Of a stretch of DNA of 9,227 nt, positions 1-6,562 are shown in pieces (the first letter of the stretch is position 1; every line of letters starts with the position of its first letter). Source of the stretch: Pseudomonadota bacterium (GTDB lineage: Bacteria; Pseudomonadota; Gammaproteobacteria; Burkholderiales; Ferrovaceae). Under the pieces are notes generated by a model. That model ran no database searches, was not told the origin of the DNA, and saw only the letters and a program-made list of their open reading frames with translations. A program made the position numbers and the translations under genes. The stretch is taken from the NCBI GenBank assembly GCA_021804345.1, contig JAJZHV010000035.1, forward strand, positions 1 to 9,227, read 5' to 3'.

Positions 1-1292
1 GGTCTGCTACTGGCACAACGGGTGGGGTTGCGCCCCCCCAGGTTCTTTGCCAACTGTGGCACCGATTGCCGGCACCCGGGTTGCAACCTCTTCAGTACCG
101 GCGAGTTCCCTTCGATCACCCCCTGTTTATTCTCTTCTCCTCGGGCACCACCGGGGTCCCCAAATGTATCGTCCACGGTCACGGGGGCGTGATCTTGCAA
201 CATCTGAAGGAACATCGTTTGCATGGGGATGTGCGCCCCGGCGATCGGCTGTTCTATTTCACCACCTGTGGCTGGATGATGTGGAACTGGCTGATGAGTG
301 GATTGGCCAGCGGCGCCACTGTGTTGCTGTATGACGGGGCACCCTTTGCTGCCGGCGGAAACCTGCTGTTTGATTATGCGCAGCAGTGGCGGATGACCCA
401 TCTGGGTATTTCCGCCAAATTCATCGACACGGTGCTCAAGGCCGGCGCCGATCCCGCCTCCACCCATGATCTGACGGCGCTACGGGTGGTGTTTTCCACC
501 GGGAGCCCCTTGTCGCCGGAGGGGTTTCGCTGGGTGTATGCCAAACTCAAGACGCGCCTGTTGCTGGCCTCCATTTCGGGGGGGACCGACATCGTCTCGT
601 GTTTTGTGTTGGGCAACCCGGTGCTGCCCGTCTATGCGGGAGAAATTCAGTGTCGCGGTCTGGGGATGGCGGTGCAGGTGTTCGATGCGCAAGGACAGTC
701 GGTGATGGAGCAGCAGGGCGAATTGGTGTGTACTCGTCCTTTTCCTGCCATGCCCGTAGGGTTTTGGAATGATCCGCAGGGAAAAAAATACCAAGCCGCC
801 TATTTTGAGCGTTTCCCGCAGGTGTGGTGCCATGGGGACTTTGCCACGCTCACCGCTCGCGGCGGGGTCATTATTCACGGCCGCTCCGACGCCACACTCA
901 ATCCGGGTGGCGTACGAATTGGCACCGCGGAAATCTATCGCCAGGTGGAACAATTGCCCGAAGTGCGGGAGGCGATCGTCATCGGCCAGGATTGGCCCGT
1001 GGGTTGCCCCAGTGATGTGCGCATTGTGCTGTTTGTCACGCTGGAGCAGGATCGGGTGCTGGATACGGCGCTCTGCCAGCGCATTCAGGACCACATCCGG
1101 CGCCAAGCCTCTCCGCGACACGTGCCGGCTCTGGTTCTTCAGGTCATGGACATTCCCCGCACCCGGTCCGGAAAAATCGTGGAGCTCGCCGTCCGCCAGG
1201 TGGTTCATGGCCAACCGGTGCACAATCTCGAGGCGCTGGCCAACCCGGAAGCACTGGAACAATTTCGCAACCGTCCTGAATTGAAAGGCTAA
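1..1292 (+). CDS. Acetoacetyl-CoA synthetase (acetoacetate-CoA ligase), 5' truncated by window edge
   Basis: This cytosolic ANL-superfamily enzyme makes acetoacetyl-CoA from acetoacetate, ATP and CoA, giving AMP and PPi. It links ketone-body or polyhydroxybutyrate carbon to central metabolism. The frame is open from base 3, so 429 codons are present; the family is usually about 650 residues, so roughly the N-terminal third is missing. A TTG at 66 is internal and not a start. Numbering from the first full codon, the phosphate-binding loop [11 protein letters not shown] is at 44-54. It is followed by KCIVHGHGG and the family-typical [11 protein letters not shown]. Further on are GGTDIVSCF, the HGDF motif, the [15 protein letters not shown] hinge region, and the catalytic lysine in [11 protein letters not shown] near the C-terminus. 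The tail with [11 protein letters not shown] is typical of acetoacetate rather than acetate ligases. The stop lies two bases before queC, so the genes are probably co-transcribed, with no evident functional link. A C7 tract at 33-39 is worth confirming in the reads. Confidence 0.9.
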   Translation, partial: SATGTTGGVAPPQVLCQLWHRLPAPGLQPLQYRRVPFDHPLFILFSSGTTGVPKCIVHGHGGVILQHLKEHRLHGDVRPGDRLFYFTTCGWMMWNWLMSGLASGATVLLYDGAPFAAGGNLLFDYAQQWRMTHLGISAKFIDTVLKAGADPASTHDLTALRVVFSTGSPLSPEGFRWVYAKLKTRLLLASISGGTDIVSCFVLGNPVLPVYAGEIQCRGLGMAVQVFDAQGQSVMEQQGELVCTRPFPAMPVGFWNDPQGKKYQAAYFERFPQVWCHGDFATLTARGGVIIHGRSDATLNPGGVRIGTAEIYRQVEQLPEVREAIVIGQDWPVGCPSDVRIVLFVTLEQDRVLDTALCQRIQDHIRRQASPRHVPALVLQVMDIPRTRSGKIVELAVRQVVHGQPVHNLEALANPEALEQFRNRPELKG

Positions 1293-1294
1293 CC

Positions 1295-1999
1295 ATGAGC
1301 AACTCCCGCCCTCCCGCCATCATTTTGCTCAGTGGTGGACTGGACTCCACCACGGTGCTGGCCATGTCCCTGGCGCAAGGTTTTGCGCCCTATGCCATGA
1401 GCTTCGATTATGGCCAGCGCCATGCGCAGGAATTGGACCAGGCGCGGCACATCGCCCGGCAATACCAGGTGCTGGCCCATTCGGTGGTCAAGATCGACTT
1501 ACGCGCCATCGGCGGCTCTGCCCTGACCTCAGACCTGGAGGTTCCCAAGGACCGGGCCCTGGACCAAGACCTGGACCAGATTCCTATCACCTACGTGCCG
1601 GCCAGAAACACGATTTTTCTGTCCTTTGCCCTGGCTTGGGCCGAGGTGCTCCAGGCCCGGGACATCTTCATCGGTGTCAACGCCCTGGACTACAGTGGAT
1701 ACCCGGACTGCCGGCAGGAATATATCCGCAGCTATGAGCGCATGGCCAATCTAGCCACCCGTTCAGGCGTTCAGGACCATGTTGCCCTGCGCATCCATAC
1801 CCCCCTGATTGCCTTGACCAAGGCGGAAATCATCCGGGTGGGGCAAGATTTGGGGGTGGATTATGCGTTAACGACCAGTTGCTACGACCCCGCCACCAAC
1901 GGAGCCCCTTGCGGGCGTTGCGATGCCTGCCAACTGCGCGCTCGCGGGTTTGCCGAGGCCGGCCTTCCGGATCCGCTCCTGAAGCGTTTTGGTCAGTGA
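1295..1999 (+). CDS. queC: 7-cyano-7-deazaguanine (preQ0) synthase QueC
   Basis: QueC converts 7-carboxy-7-deazaguanine to preQ0, using ammonia and two ATP, in the cytosolic queuosine pathway. The 234-residue protein has the usual family length. The N-terminal PP-loop SGGLDST is at 13-19. The C-terminal zinc site has four cysteines, C196, C206, C209 and C212, in [18 protein letters not shown]. The YVPARNTIF and [14 protein letters not shown] segments are hallmark substrate-side motifs. The ATG at 1295 is supported by GAAAGG at 1283-1288, six bases upstream. The gene follows the acetoacetyl-CoA synthetase stop after two bases, and its own TGA shares its last base with the queD start codon, so translational coupling is likely. 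All catalytic and zinc residues appear intact. Confidence 0.97.
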   Translation: MSNSRPPAIILLSGGLDSTTVLAMSLAQGFAPYAMSFDYGQRHAQELDQARHIARQYQVLAHSVVKIDLRAIGGSALTSDLEVPKDRALDQDLDQIPITYVPARNTIFLSFALAWAEVLQARDIFIGVNALDYSGYPDCRQEYIRSYERMANLATRSGVQDHVALRIHTPLIALTKAEIIRVGQDLGVDYALTTSCYDPATNGAPCGRCDACQLRARGFAEAGLPDPLLKRFGQ

Positions 2000-3117
2000 T
2001 GGGCGAACAGACCATTTATTGGGCAGCGGCCGGATTCGAAGCGGCCCGCAGACTGGACGAGGTGGCGACCGAGGAACGTCAGCGGGGTCTGCATGGCCAC
2101 AGTTTTCGGGTGGAACTGCAACACCGGGTGCCGGGCAGTGCCCCAGACTGCGCCCCAGCCCCGCACCACGACTTGCAGCAACGCCTGCAGGAGGTGCTGT
2201 CTCTCCTGGACTACCAACTGCTCAACGACCGCTTGCCGCAACCCACGGATCGGCGGGTGTTGCACTGGATCGTGCAGCAGTTGAATTTGCCGGGTGCCAC
2301 CCACTGCAAATTGTGGGTGGGCCCCAGACAAGGAGTGATCCGGGATTGGACGGGCCAGTGGCATTCCTGGAGGCGGGACCGATTCGAAGCCGCGCATCGT
2401 CTGCCCCATGTGCCGGCCGGCCATCAGTGCGGGCGCATGCATGGGCACGGATTCCAGGTGCAATTGCAGTGGCAATCCACCGACGAGGCCAGAATACAGG
2501 CGCTGCAAGCCCATTGGCAGGTGTTGCGGCAAACGCTACACCAGCGTTGTCTTAATCAGGTGGCGGGGCTGGAAATTCCGACTTCGGAAATGATCTCGCG
2601 CTGGATCTGGCTGGCGCTCAAACCCTCTGCGCCCGAACTGGGGGCCGTCACGATTTTCGAAACCGCCACCTGTGGGGCTGTATTCAATGGGTTGGAACAC
2701 GGCATCTGGAAAGATCACAGTTTTGATAGCGCCACCGTGCTGGAAACCCAGGGCCCATCCGCGTGGTCCAAGGGCGGTATGACTCCGGTCGGGGAGGCCC
2801 TGACACCAGCCGACGAGCAGATTTATGGGCATACCTATGTGCTGCGTTTGGGTCTGGTGGCGCCGGTGGAACCCCTATTGGGCTGGACCGTGGACTTTGG
2901 CGATGTGAAAGCGCTGTTTGCGCCGGTATTGGCTTGTCTGGATCATCAGCCCTTGCACGAAGTGCTGGCGCTGCGCACCCATAGCCAGCTAACGCGCTGG
3001 GTGTATGAGCAGGCATGTCTGCAGTTGGGTGCGCTGCGTCGGGTGTCCCTGTGGGATACCCCGGATACGGGTTACACGCTGGAGCAAGACGCCCATGTTT
3101 TTGCCCTCACGGGTTAG
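1999..3117 (+). CDS. queD: Triple-domain QueD-like (6-carboxytetrahydropterin synthase / PTPS family) fusion
   Basis: QueD makes 6-carboxy-5,6,7,8-tetrahydropterin from dihydroneopterin triphosphate. Ordinary QueD is about 120 residues, but this protein is 372 residues and I read three tandem PTPS-like domains: D1 about 1-120, D2 about 121-232, D3 about 233-372. D2 has the zinc ligands H133, H148 and H150, the catalytic Cys C144, the PTSE motif (E197) and the FET glutamate E221. At the catalytic Asp-His position it has H181-Q182. D3 has that pair (D315-H316, in LDHQPL) and the conserved DFGDVK at 299-304, but T246 and Y276 replace two zinc histidines and no Cys is present. D1 keeps only HGH (32-34) and D71, with R17, Q28 and Y72 at key positions. 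The start at ATG 1999 overlaps the queC TGA by one base; an open frame reaching back to 1879 lies inside queC and is not expected to be translated. No strong Shine-Dalgarno is seen, which fits coupling to queC. Family membership and location beside queC and queE are clear; that one active site is shared between D2 and D3 is my inference. Confidence 0.9.
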   Translation: MGEQTIYWAAAGFEAARRLDEVATEERQRGLHGHSFRVELQHRVPGSAPDCAPAPHHDLQQRLQEVLSLLDYQLLNDRLPQPTDRRVLHWIVQQLNLPGATHCKLWVGPRQGVIRDWTGQWHSWRRDRFEAAHRLPHVPAGHQCGRMHGHGFQVQLQWQSTDEARIQALQAHWQVLRQTLHQRCLNQVAGLEIPTSEMISRWIWLALKPSAPELGAVTIFETATCGAVFNGLEHGIWKDHSFDSATVLETQGPSAWSKGGMTPVGEALTPADEQIYGHTYVLRLGLVAPVEPLLGWTVDFGDVKALFAPVLACLDHQPLHEVLALRTHSQLTRWVYEQACLQLGALRRVSLWDTPDTGYTLEQDAHVFALTG

Positions 3118-3166
3118 GCCCGCCTGCCCAAATGCCCCCCGTGTGTGCGTGGGGGGCAGGCTGGCC
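3117..3166 (+). repeat. Strong hairpin at the queD-queE junction
   Basis: GGCC-C-GCCTGCCC (3117-3129) pairs with GGGCAGGC-T-GGCC (3154-3166), giving 12 pairs with one mismatch and a 24-base loop. A competing perfect 8-bp stem, TGCCCCCC (3133-3140) with GGGGGGCA (3151-3158) around a 10-base loop, uses some of the same G residues. No T-run follows, so this is not a standard intrinsic terminator. It begins at the last base of the queD stop codon. It could be a pause, a Rho-associated end, or an mRNA processing or stability element that sets different levels of queD and queE. Confidence 0.55.
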
Positions 3167-3198
3167 CGTAGGGCTCCGGGTGCGACAGAAGATGGGTA

Positions 3199-3226
3199 CA
3201 GGAGGCCCCTGTGGGGGCTGACAGGA
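3199..3226 (+). promoter_or_regulatory. queE leader: possible alternative hairpins around the ribosome binding site
   Basis: CCTGT at 3208-3212 can pair with ACAGG at 3199-3203 or with ACAGG at 3221-3225. The second pairing would bury the AGGA at 3223-3226 that is the best Shine-Dalgarno for the queE ATG at 3235. A third, stronger option, GGCCCC (3204-3209) with GGGGCT (3214-3219), leaves it open. The pairings are visible in the sequence; any regulatory role is inference. The arrangement does not look like a preQ1 riboswitch. Confidence 0.3.
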
Positions 3227-3234
3227 ACTCAAGC

Positions 3235-3909
3235 ATGACCTATGCCGTCAAGGAGTTGTTTTACACCCTTCAGGGCGAGGGCATCAACGCCGGACGGGCC
3301 GCCGTGTTCTGTCGCTTTGCAGGGTGTAACCTGTGGTCCGGGCGCGCCGCAGATCGCCCGCATAGCGCCTGCCCCTTCTGCGATACGGATTTTGTGGGCA
3401 CCGAGGGGGAAGGGGGAGGGAAGTTTTCCACCCCCGAACCCCTGGCCCAAGCCGTTGCCCAGTGTTGGCAGGCGGCAACCGGCGCCGGTCCCGGCGCAGG
3501 GAGTGCCTTTGGCGCCCGGCCCTTGGTGGTGCTCACCGGGGGCGAGCCCCTGCTGCAGGTGGACGAACCTCTCATCGCGGCGCTTCAGTCCCGGGGGTTT
3601 GAGGTCGCTGTGGAGACCAATGGCACCCAGCCCGTGCCGGCTGGCATCGACTGGGTCTGTGTCAGCCCTAAGGCAGGAACCGATTGGGTGCAGTTAGCGG
3701 GGCACGAACTCAAACTGGTGTTTCCCCAGCCCGGTTTGCTCCCCGCAGCGGTAGAGGCAAGAAACGATCTGCAGTTTCGCCATTGGCTGTTGCAGCCCAT
3801 GGACGGGCCGGAAGTGGCCGCCCATACCCGGGCGGCCCTGGACTATTGCCGGGCCCACCCGCGCTGGCGACTGTCGCTGCAGTGGCATAAACAGCTGGGG
3901 ATTCCCTAG
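3235..3909 (+). CDS. queE: 7-carboxy-7-deazaguanine synthase QueE (radical SAM)
   Basis: QueE is a radical SAM enzyme that rearranges 6-carboxytetrahydropterin to 7-carboxy-7-deazaguanine, the step between QueD and QueC. The 224-residue protein carries the [4Fe-4S]-binding cysteines C31, C46 and C49 (CX14CX2C). This is the expanded spacing known from proteobacterial QueE such as the Burkholderia enzyme, not the classical CX3CX2C. The N-terminal ELFYTLQGEG, the SAM-contacting TGGEP at 101-105, ETNGT at 127-131 and VSPKAG at 143-148 are all present. The C-terminal HKQLGIP is typical for the family. The ATG at 3235 gives the expected MTYAVKELFYTLQGEG start with AGGA upstream; the frame is open from 3211 but has no better start there. 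The 117-base gap from queD holds two hairpin regions, so expression may be partly uncoupled from queC-queD. Confidence 0.96.
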   Translation: MTYAVKELFYTLQGEGINAGRAAVFCRFAGCNLWSGRAADRPHSACPFCDTDFVGTEGEGGGKFSTPEPLAQAVAQCWQAATGAGPGAGSAFGARPLVVLTGGEPLLQVDEPLIAALQSRGFEVAVETNGTQPVPAGIDWVCVSPKAGTDWVQLAGHELKLVFPQPGLLPAAVEARNDLQFRHWLLQPMDGPEVAAHTRAALDYCRAHPRWRLSLQWHKQLGIP

Positions 3910-3944
3910 GCCACACCGGAGTCCCGGAAGGCCAGCGCCCAGGG

Positions 3945-3967
3945 CTTGCCGGCATCGAACCGGCAGG
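3945..3967 (+). repeat. Short inverted repeat after queE, resembling a tRNA T-arm on the minus strand
   Basis: TGCCGG (3947-3952) and CCGGCA (3960-3965) form a perfect 6-bp stem with a 7-base loop. It extends by a wobble and a C-G pair to 3945-3967. There is no T-run, so it is only a weak candidate for a queE end. Read on the minus strand it is GCCGG-TTCGATG-CCGGC, which has the geometry of a tRNA T-arm. No acceptor partner, D-arm or anticodon arm is seen around it. Confidence 0.45.
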
Positions 3968-3979
3968 AAGGAATGGAGT

Positions 3980-4008
3980 CTGGCAAGACAATTCGGATAG
4001 AATAGAAT
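3980..4008 (+). promoter_or_regulatory. Candidate sigma-70 promoter for rppH
   Basis: CTGGCA at 3980-3985 (four of six matches to TTGACA) is separated by 17 bases from TAGAAT at 4003-4008 (five of six matches to TATAAT). The rppH ATG at 4047 lies 38 bases beyond the -10 element, leaving a leader of about 30 bases. A second A/T-rich hexamer, TATAAA at 4024-4029, has no good -35 partner. This is an eye-level match only. Confidence 0.45.
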
Positions 4009-4046
4009 GCAATCATTGGTCATTATAAAAGATGGGGTGGAGGGTC

Positions 4047-4565
4047 ATGATTGACAGGGATGGATATCGTGCCAACGTGGGAATCATCCTGTGCAATGCC
4101 AGAAACGAGGTGTTTTGGGCCAAACGGGTGCGGGAACATGCCTGGCAATTTCCCCAGGGCGGAATCAAGCAGGGAGAAACCCCCGAACAGGCCATGTATC
4201 GGGAGTTGGCGGAAGAGACCGGACTGAAGCCCGAGCATGTGCGTATTCTAGGGCGCACGCGCAACTGGTTGCGCTACGATGTTCCCGAACGGTGGTTGCG
4301 GCGTGACTGGCGCGGGCACTATCGGGGTCAGAAGCAGATCTGGTTTTTGCTGCGCCTGGTGGGTCGCGATTCCGACGTTTCCTTGCGGGCAACCACGCAA
4401 CCTGAATTCGACGCTTGGCGCTGGCATCAGTACTGGATTCCCCTAGAGGCCGTCATCGAATTCAAACGGGACGTCTACCAGAGGGCGCTGCAGGAACTGG
4501 CAGCCTATTTGCAGCCCCTATCTGTTCGTCGTCGGGTTGCATCGGTGGCAGCAAGCTCCCATTGA
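4047..4565 (+). CDS. rppH: RNA 5' pyrophosphohydrolase RppH (Nudix)
   Basis: RppH removes pyrophosphate from the 5' end of mRNA, which starts RNase E-dependent decay. The 172-residue protein is close to the E. coli enzyme in length and opens with [15 protein letters not shown], the family's signature N-terminus. The Nudix box is complete from G38 to L60: GGIKQGE, seven residues, then [10 protein letters not shown]53, E56 and E57 are the metal-binding acids, preceded by WQFPQGG. An ATG five codons upstream (4032) is in frame. I prefer 4047 because it matches the family start, and because GGAGGG (4039-4044) lies between the two ATGs, although only two bases before the chosen one. The C-terminal tail ([15 protein letters not shown]) is basic and probably disordered. 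The gene has its own candidate promoter and appears monocistronic. Confidence 0.94.
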   Translation: MIDRDGYRANVGIILCNARNEVFWAKRVREHAWQFPQGGIKQGETPEQAMYRELAEETGLKPEHVRILGRTRNWLRYDVPERWLRRDWRGHYRGQKQIWFLLRLVGRDSDVSLRATTQPEFDAWRWHQYWIPLEAVIEFKRDVYQRALQELAAYLQPLSVRRRVASVAASSH

Positions 4566-4575
4566 GCATTCCTTG

Positions 4576-4600
4576 AGGCCTAATTGACTTGACAGGCCTA
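4576..4600 (+). repeat. Paired AGGCCTA repeats over the rubrerythrin -35 region
   Basis: AGGCCTA occurs at 4576-4582 and 4594-4600, exactly 18 bases apart. AGGCCT is itself palindromic, so the pair is both a direct and an inverted repeat. The second copy starts on the last base of the TTGACA element. The placement fits an operator or activator site, but chance cannot be excluded for a 7-mer. Confidence 0.4.
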
Positions 4601-4617
4601 CGGGCTATTTGTAGACT
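4589..4617 (+). promoter_or_regulatory. Sigma-70 promoter of the rubrerythrin cassette
   Basis: A perfect TTGACA (4589-4594) is followed after exactly 17 bases by TAGACT (4612-4617), four of six matches to TATAAT. Transcription would start near 4624, giving a leader of about 60 bases before the rubrerythrin ATG. It is the best promoter match in the window and sits in a locally A/T-rich gap between rppH and rubrerythrin. Confidence 0.65.
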
Positions 4618-4624
4618 CCTTATA

Positions 4625-4643
4625 TTTTAGAACAAATCTAAAA
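4625..4643 (+). promoter_or_regulatory. Perfect 19-bp palindrome at the expected transcription start, likely operator
   Basis: TTTTAGA (4625-4631) and TCTAAAA (4637-4643) are perfect 7-base arms around ACAAA. The palindrome covers about +1 to +20 of the predicted transcript, a position typical of repressor binding. Its core TTAG-N7-CTAA resembles the OxyR half-motif ATAG-N7-CTAT and the size of Fur/PerR-type boxes, but matches none fully. A leader hairpin is the alternative reading; the A/T-rich stem would be weak. Confidence 0.5.
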
Positions 4644-4683
4644 CTATTGCAGGGCCTTTCATCCCATCAACTAGGAGTACGCC

Positions 4684-5103
4684 ATGAAGCTTGCAGGAAC
4701 CAAAACGCACGATAATCTGAAAGCCGCTTTTGCCGGAGAGTCCCAAGCCAATCGCCGTTATCTGTACTTTGCAGCCAAAGCGGATGTGGAAGGTCAAAAT
4801 GACGTGGCGGCGGTTTTTCGTTCCACCGCCGAAGGCGAAACCGGACATGCCCATGGGCACCTGGAGTACATGGAGGCTGTTGGCGATCCCGCTACGGGTT
4901 TGCCCATCGGAACTAGTCGCAACAATCTGAAGGCGGCCATCGAGGGCGAAACCCACGAGTACACGGATATGTATCCGGGCATGGCAAAAACCGCCCGGGA
5001 AGAGGGCTTCGATGAAATCGCGGATTGGTTCGAAACCCTAGCCAAGGCCGAGCGCTCACACGCCAATCGCTTTACCCAGGCACTTAACGCCCTGGTGGAC
5101 TGA
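4684..5103 (+). CDS. Rubrerythrin-like diiron protein without rubredoxin domain
   Basis: Rubrerythrins are ferritin-like four-helix diiron proteins; many reduce hydrogen peroxide in the cytoplasm. The 139-residue protein is only the diiron domain. All expected iron ligands are visible: E19 (in FAGES), E52 and H55 (in GETGH), E89 and E92 (in EGETHEY), and E123 and H126 (in AERSH). The C-terminal rubredoxin domain (CX2C...CX2C) of classical rubrerythrin is absent and the protein contains no cysteine, so electrons must come from a partner. The ATG at 4684 is set by AGGAG at 4673-4677, six bases upstream. Upstream lie a strong promoter and a palindrome. Downstream are an Fe-S/CCG protein and a DUF3501 protein, a grouping I recognise from other proteobacteria. 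The physiological substrate is not shown by the sequence. Confidence 0.93.
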   Translation: MKLAGTKTHDNLKAAFAGESQANRRYLYFAAKADVEGQNDVAAVFRSTAEGETGHAHGHLEYMEAVGDPATGLPIGTSRNNLKAAIEGETHEYTDMYPGMAKTAREEGFDEIADWFETLAKAERSHANRFTQALNALVD

Positions 5104-5206
5104 TCCCCCGCCGCCAGAGGCGTTTGCGGCAAGCCCATGGGAATAGTGTTGGCTTTCCCTGGGTTTGCCCGGCGGTTTTTCTTCCCTGTCCAGAAAAGGC
5201 AAAACC

Positions 5207-6535
5207 ATGTCTCAGGAAGGCAATCTGGAAGCGCCCACCCGGCATCCGCTGGATTGGAAAAACCCTGATTTTTACGACACGGCTAAAACCCAGGCCGAGA
5301 TGGAGCGCATCTTCGACATCTGTCATGGCTGTCGGCGTTGCTTCAATCTGTGCAATGCGTTTCCCCTCTTGTTTGATGCCGTGGATGCGACCCCCCTCGG
5401 GGAGTTGCCCCAAGTGCCAAAAACTCTGTTGTGGGAGGTGGTGGATCAGTGCTACCTGTGCGACATGTGCTACATGACTAAATGTCCCTATACCCCCCCG
5501 CACCCCTTCAACCTGGATTTCCCCCACACCATGTTGCGGGCCAAGGCCGTGCAGTTCAAGGCTGGAAAACCCAATTTCAGGGATAAACTGCTGACCAGCA
5601 CGGATGCCCTAGGAAAACTGGCCTCCATTCCGGTGGTGGTGGAAATGGTCAACGCGGTCAATCGCAATAGCCTGACGCGTGCCGTGATGGACCGAACACT
5701 GGGCATTCACAAGGACCGCCAATTACCCACCTACAGCGCAAAAACCTTTCACAAGACTGCGCGTCCGCAAGAATCCTTTGCTGTGCGTGATGGCGCGCGC
5801 ACGCCGGGGAAGGTGCTGGTCTATGCCACCTGCTACATCAATTACAACGAACCGGGCATTGGCCTGGATTTGCTGAAGGTGCTGGCGCATAACGAGATCC
5901 CGGTGCGCCTGCTGGACAAGGAGGCCTGCTGCGGCATGCCAAAACTGGAACTGGGCGATCTGGAGCGCGTGGCGGAACTCAAGGCACTCAATATTCCCAA
6001 ATTGGCGCAAATGGTCCGGGAGGGCTATGCGCTCATGACCCCTATTCCCTCCTGCAGCCTGATGTTCAAGCAGGAACTGCCACTGCTGTTTCCCGATGAT
6101 CCCGAGGTCAAACTGGTGGCGCAGGCCCTGTATGATCCCTTCGAGTATTTTTCCCTTCGGCATGCAGACGGCTTGCTCAATACCGACTTTAAACAGGGTC
6201 TGGGGCAGGTGTCCTATCATGTGCCCTGTCACTTGCGGGTGCAAAACATGGGACTTAAAACGCGCGAACTGCTCCAGTTGATTCCGGGCACGACGGTCAA
6301 TACGGTAGAGCGTTGTGCGGGCCATGACGGGACTTGGGGTGTGAAGAGCGAACATTTCGCCACGTCCATGAAGATTGGCGCTCCTGTGTTTAAGCGCATG
6401 CAGGATCCCGAGCCCGATTACGTCAGCTCGGACTGCCCTATTGCGGCGCGCCATATCCTGCAGGGAACGCAAAAAACCTACCCCAAGGCGCATCCCCTTA
6501 CGCTGATGCGATTGGCCTATGGACTCGATGAATGA
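5207..6535 (+). CDS. Fe-S oxidoreductase with two 4Fe-4S motifs and two CCG (HdrB/GlpC-like) domains
   Basis: This 442-residue soluble protein resembles GlpC and heterodisulfide reductase-related electron carriers. The N-terminal ferredoxin-like region has C39, C42, C45 and C49 ([11 protein letters not shown]), then C82, C85, C88 and C93 ([13 protein letters not shown]). The first cysteine-rich domain has C209, C241-C242 in CCGMP, and C283. The second has C341, C370 in [11 protein letters not shown] (CAG where CCG is usual) and C410. No membrane segment or signal peptide is seen. I chose the ATG at 5207 because AAGG at 5196-5199 precedes it by seven bases; the frame is open back to 5165 but without a credible start. 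It lies 103 bases after rubrerythrin and 27 before DUF3501. The likely role, passing electrons to the rubredoxin-less rubrerythrin or a thiol/disulfide substrate, is inferred from domains and context. The 103-base gap contains only small, weak stems and a T5 run near 5176-5180. Confidence 0.88.
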   Translation: MSQEGNLEAPTRHPLDWKNPDFYDTAKTQAEMERIFDICHGCRRCFNLCNAFPLLFDAVDATPLGELPQVPKTLLWEVVDQCYLCDMCYMTKCPYTPPHPFNLDFPHTMLRAKAVQFKAGKPNFRDKLLTSTDALGKLASIPVVVEMVNAVNRNSLTRAVMDRTLGIHKDRQLPTYSAKTFHKTARPQESFAVRDGARTPGKVLVYATCYINYNEPGIGLDLLKVLAHNEIPVRLLDKEACCGMPKLELGDLERVAELKALNIPKLAQMVREGYALMTPIPSCSLMFKQELPLLFPDDPEVKLVAQALYDPFEYFSLRHADGLLNTDFKQGLGQVSYHVPCHLRVQNMGLKTRELLQLIPGTTVNTVERCAGHDGTWGVKSEHFATSMKIGAPVFKRMQDPEPDYVSSDCPIAARHILQGTQKTYPKAHPLTLMRLAYGLDE

Positions 6536-6562
6536 TTTCGCGCAAGCCCCTGGAAAACGCTC

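Noticed and set aside
1..65. Frameshift in the acetoacetyl-CoA synthetase gene at the C7 tract (33-39)
   Set aside because: The same frame stays open to base 3 and reads acceptably into the conserved VPFDHPL block. With so little upstream sequence a shift cannot be shown.
480..1262. 260-codon open frame on the minus strand inside the acetoacetyl-CoA synthetase gene
   Set aside because: It is the antisense of a gene with complete adenylate-forming motifs. Its product has no recognisable domain, and long antisense frames are expected in GC-rich coding DNA.
1879..1998. Extended N-terminus for the QueD-like protein
   Set aside because: These 40 codons overlap the zinc-site coding end of queC and look arginine- and serine-rich like a shadow frame. 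ATG 1999 gives a normal coupled start.
4032..4046. Upstream ATG for rppH
   Set aside because: It adds MGWRV before the family-standard MIDxDGYRxNVG start and has no ribosome site of its own.
3985..4060. Complete tRNA gene on the minus strand around the T-arm-like hairpin
   Set aside because: No D-arm, anticodon arm or acceptor complement to AGGGCTT could be found upstream on that strand.
5131..5186. Intrinsic terminator between rubrerythrin and the Fe-S gene
   Set aside because: A T5 run at 5176-5180 follows G/C-rich sequence, but the best local stem (GGG-TTTG-CCC plus neighbours) is short and imperfect. Attenuation here is possible but not supportable by eye.
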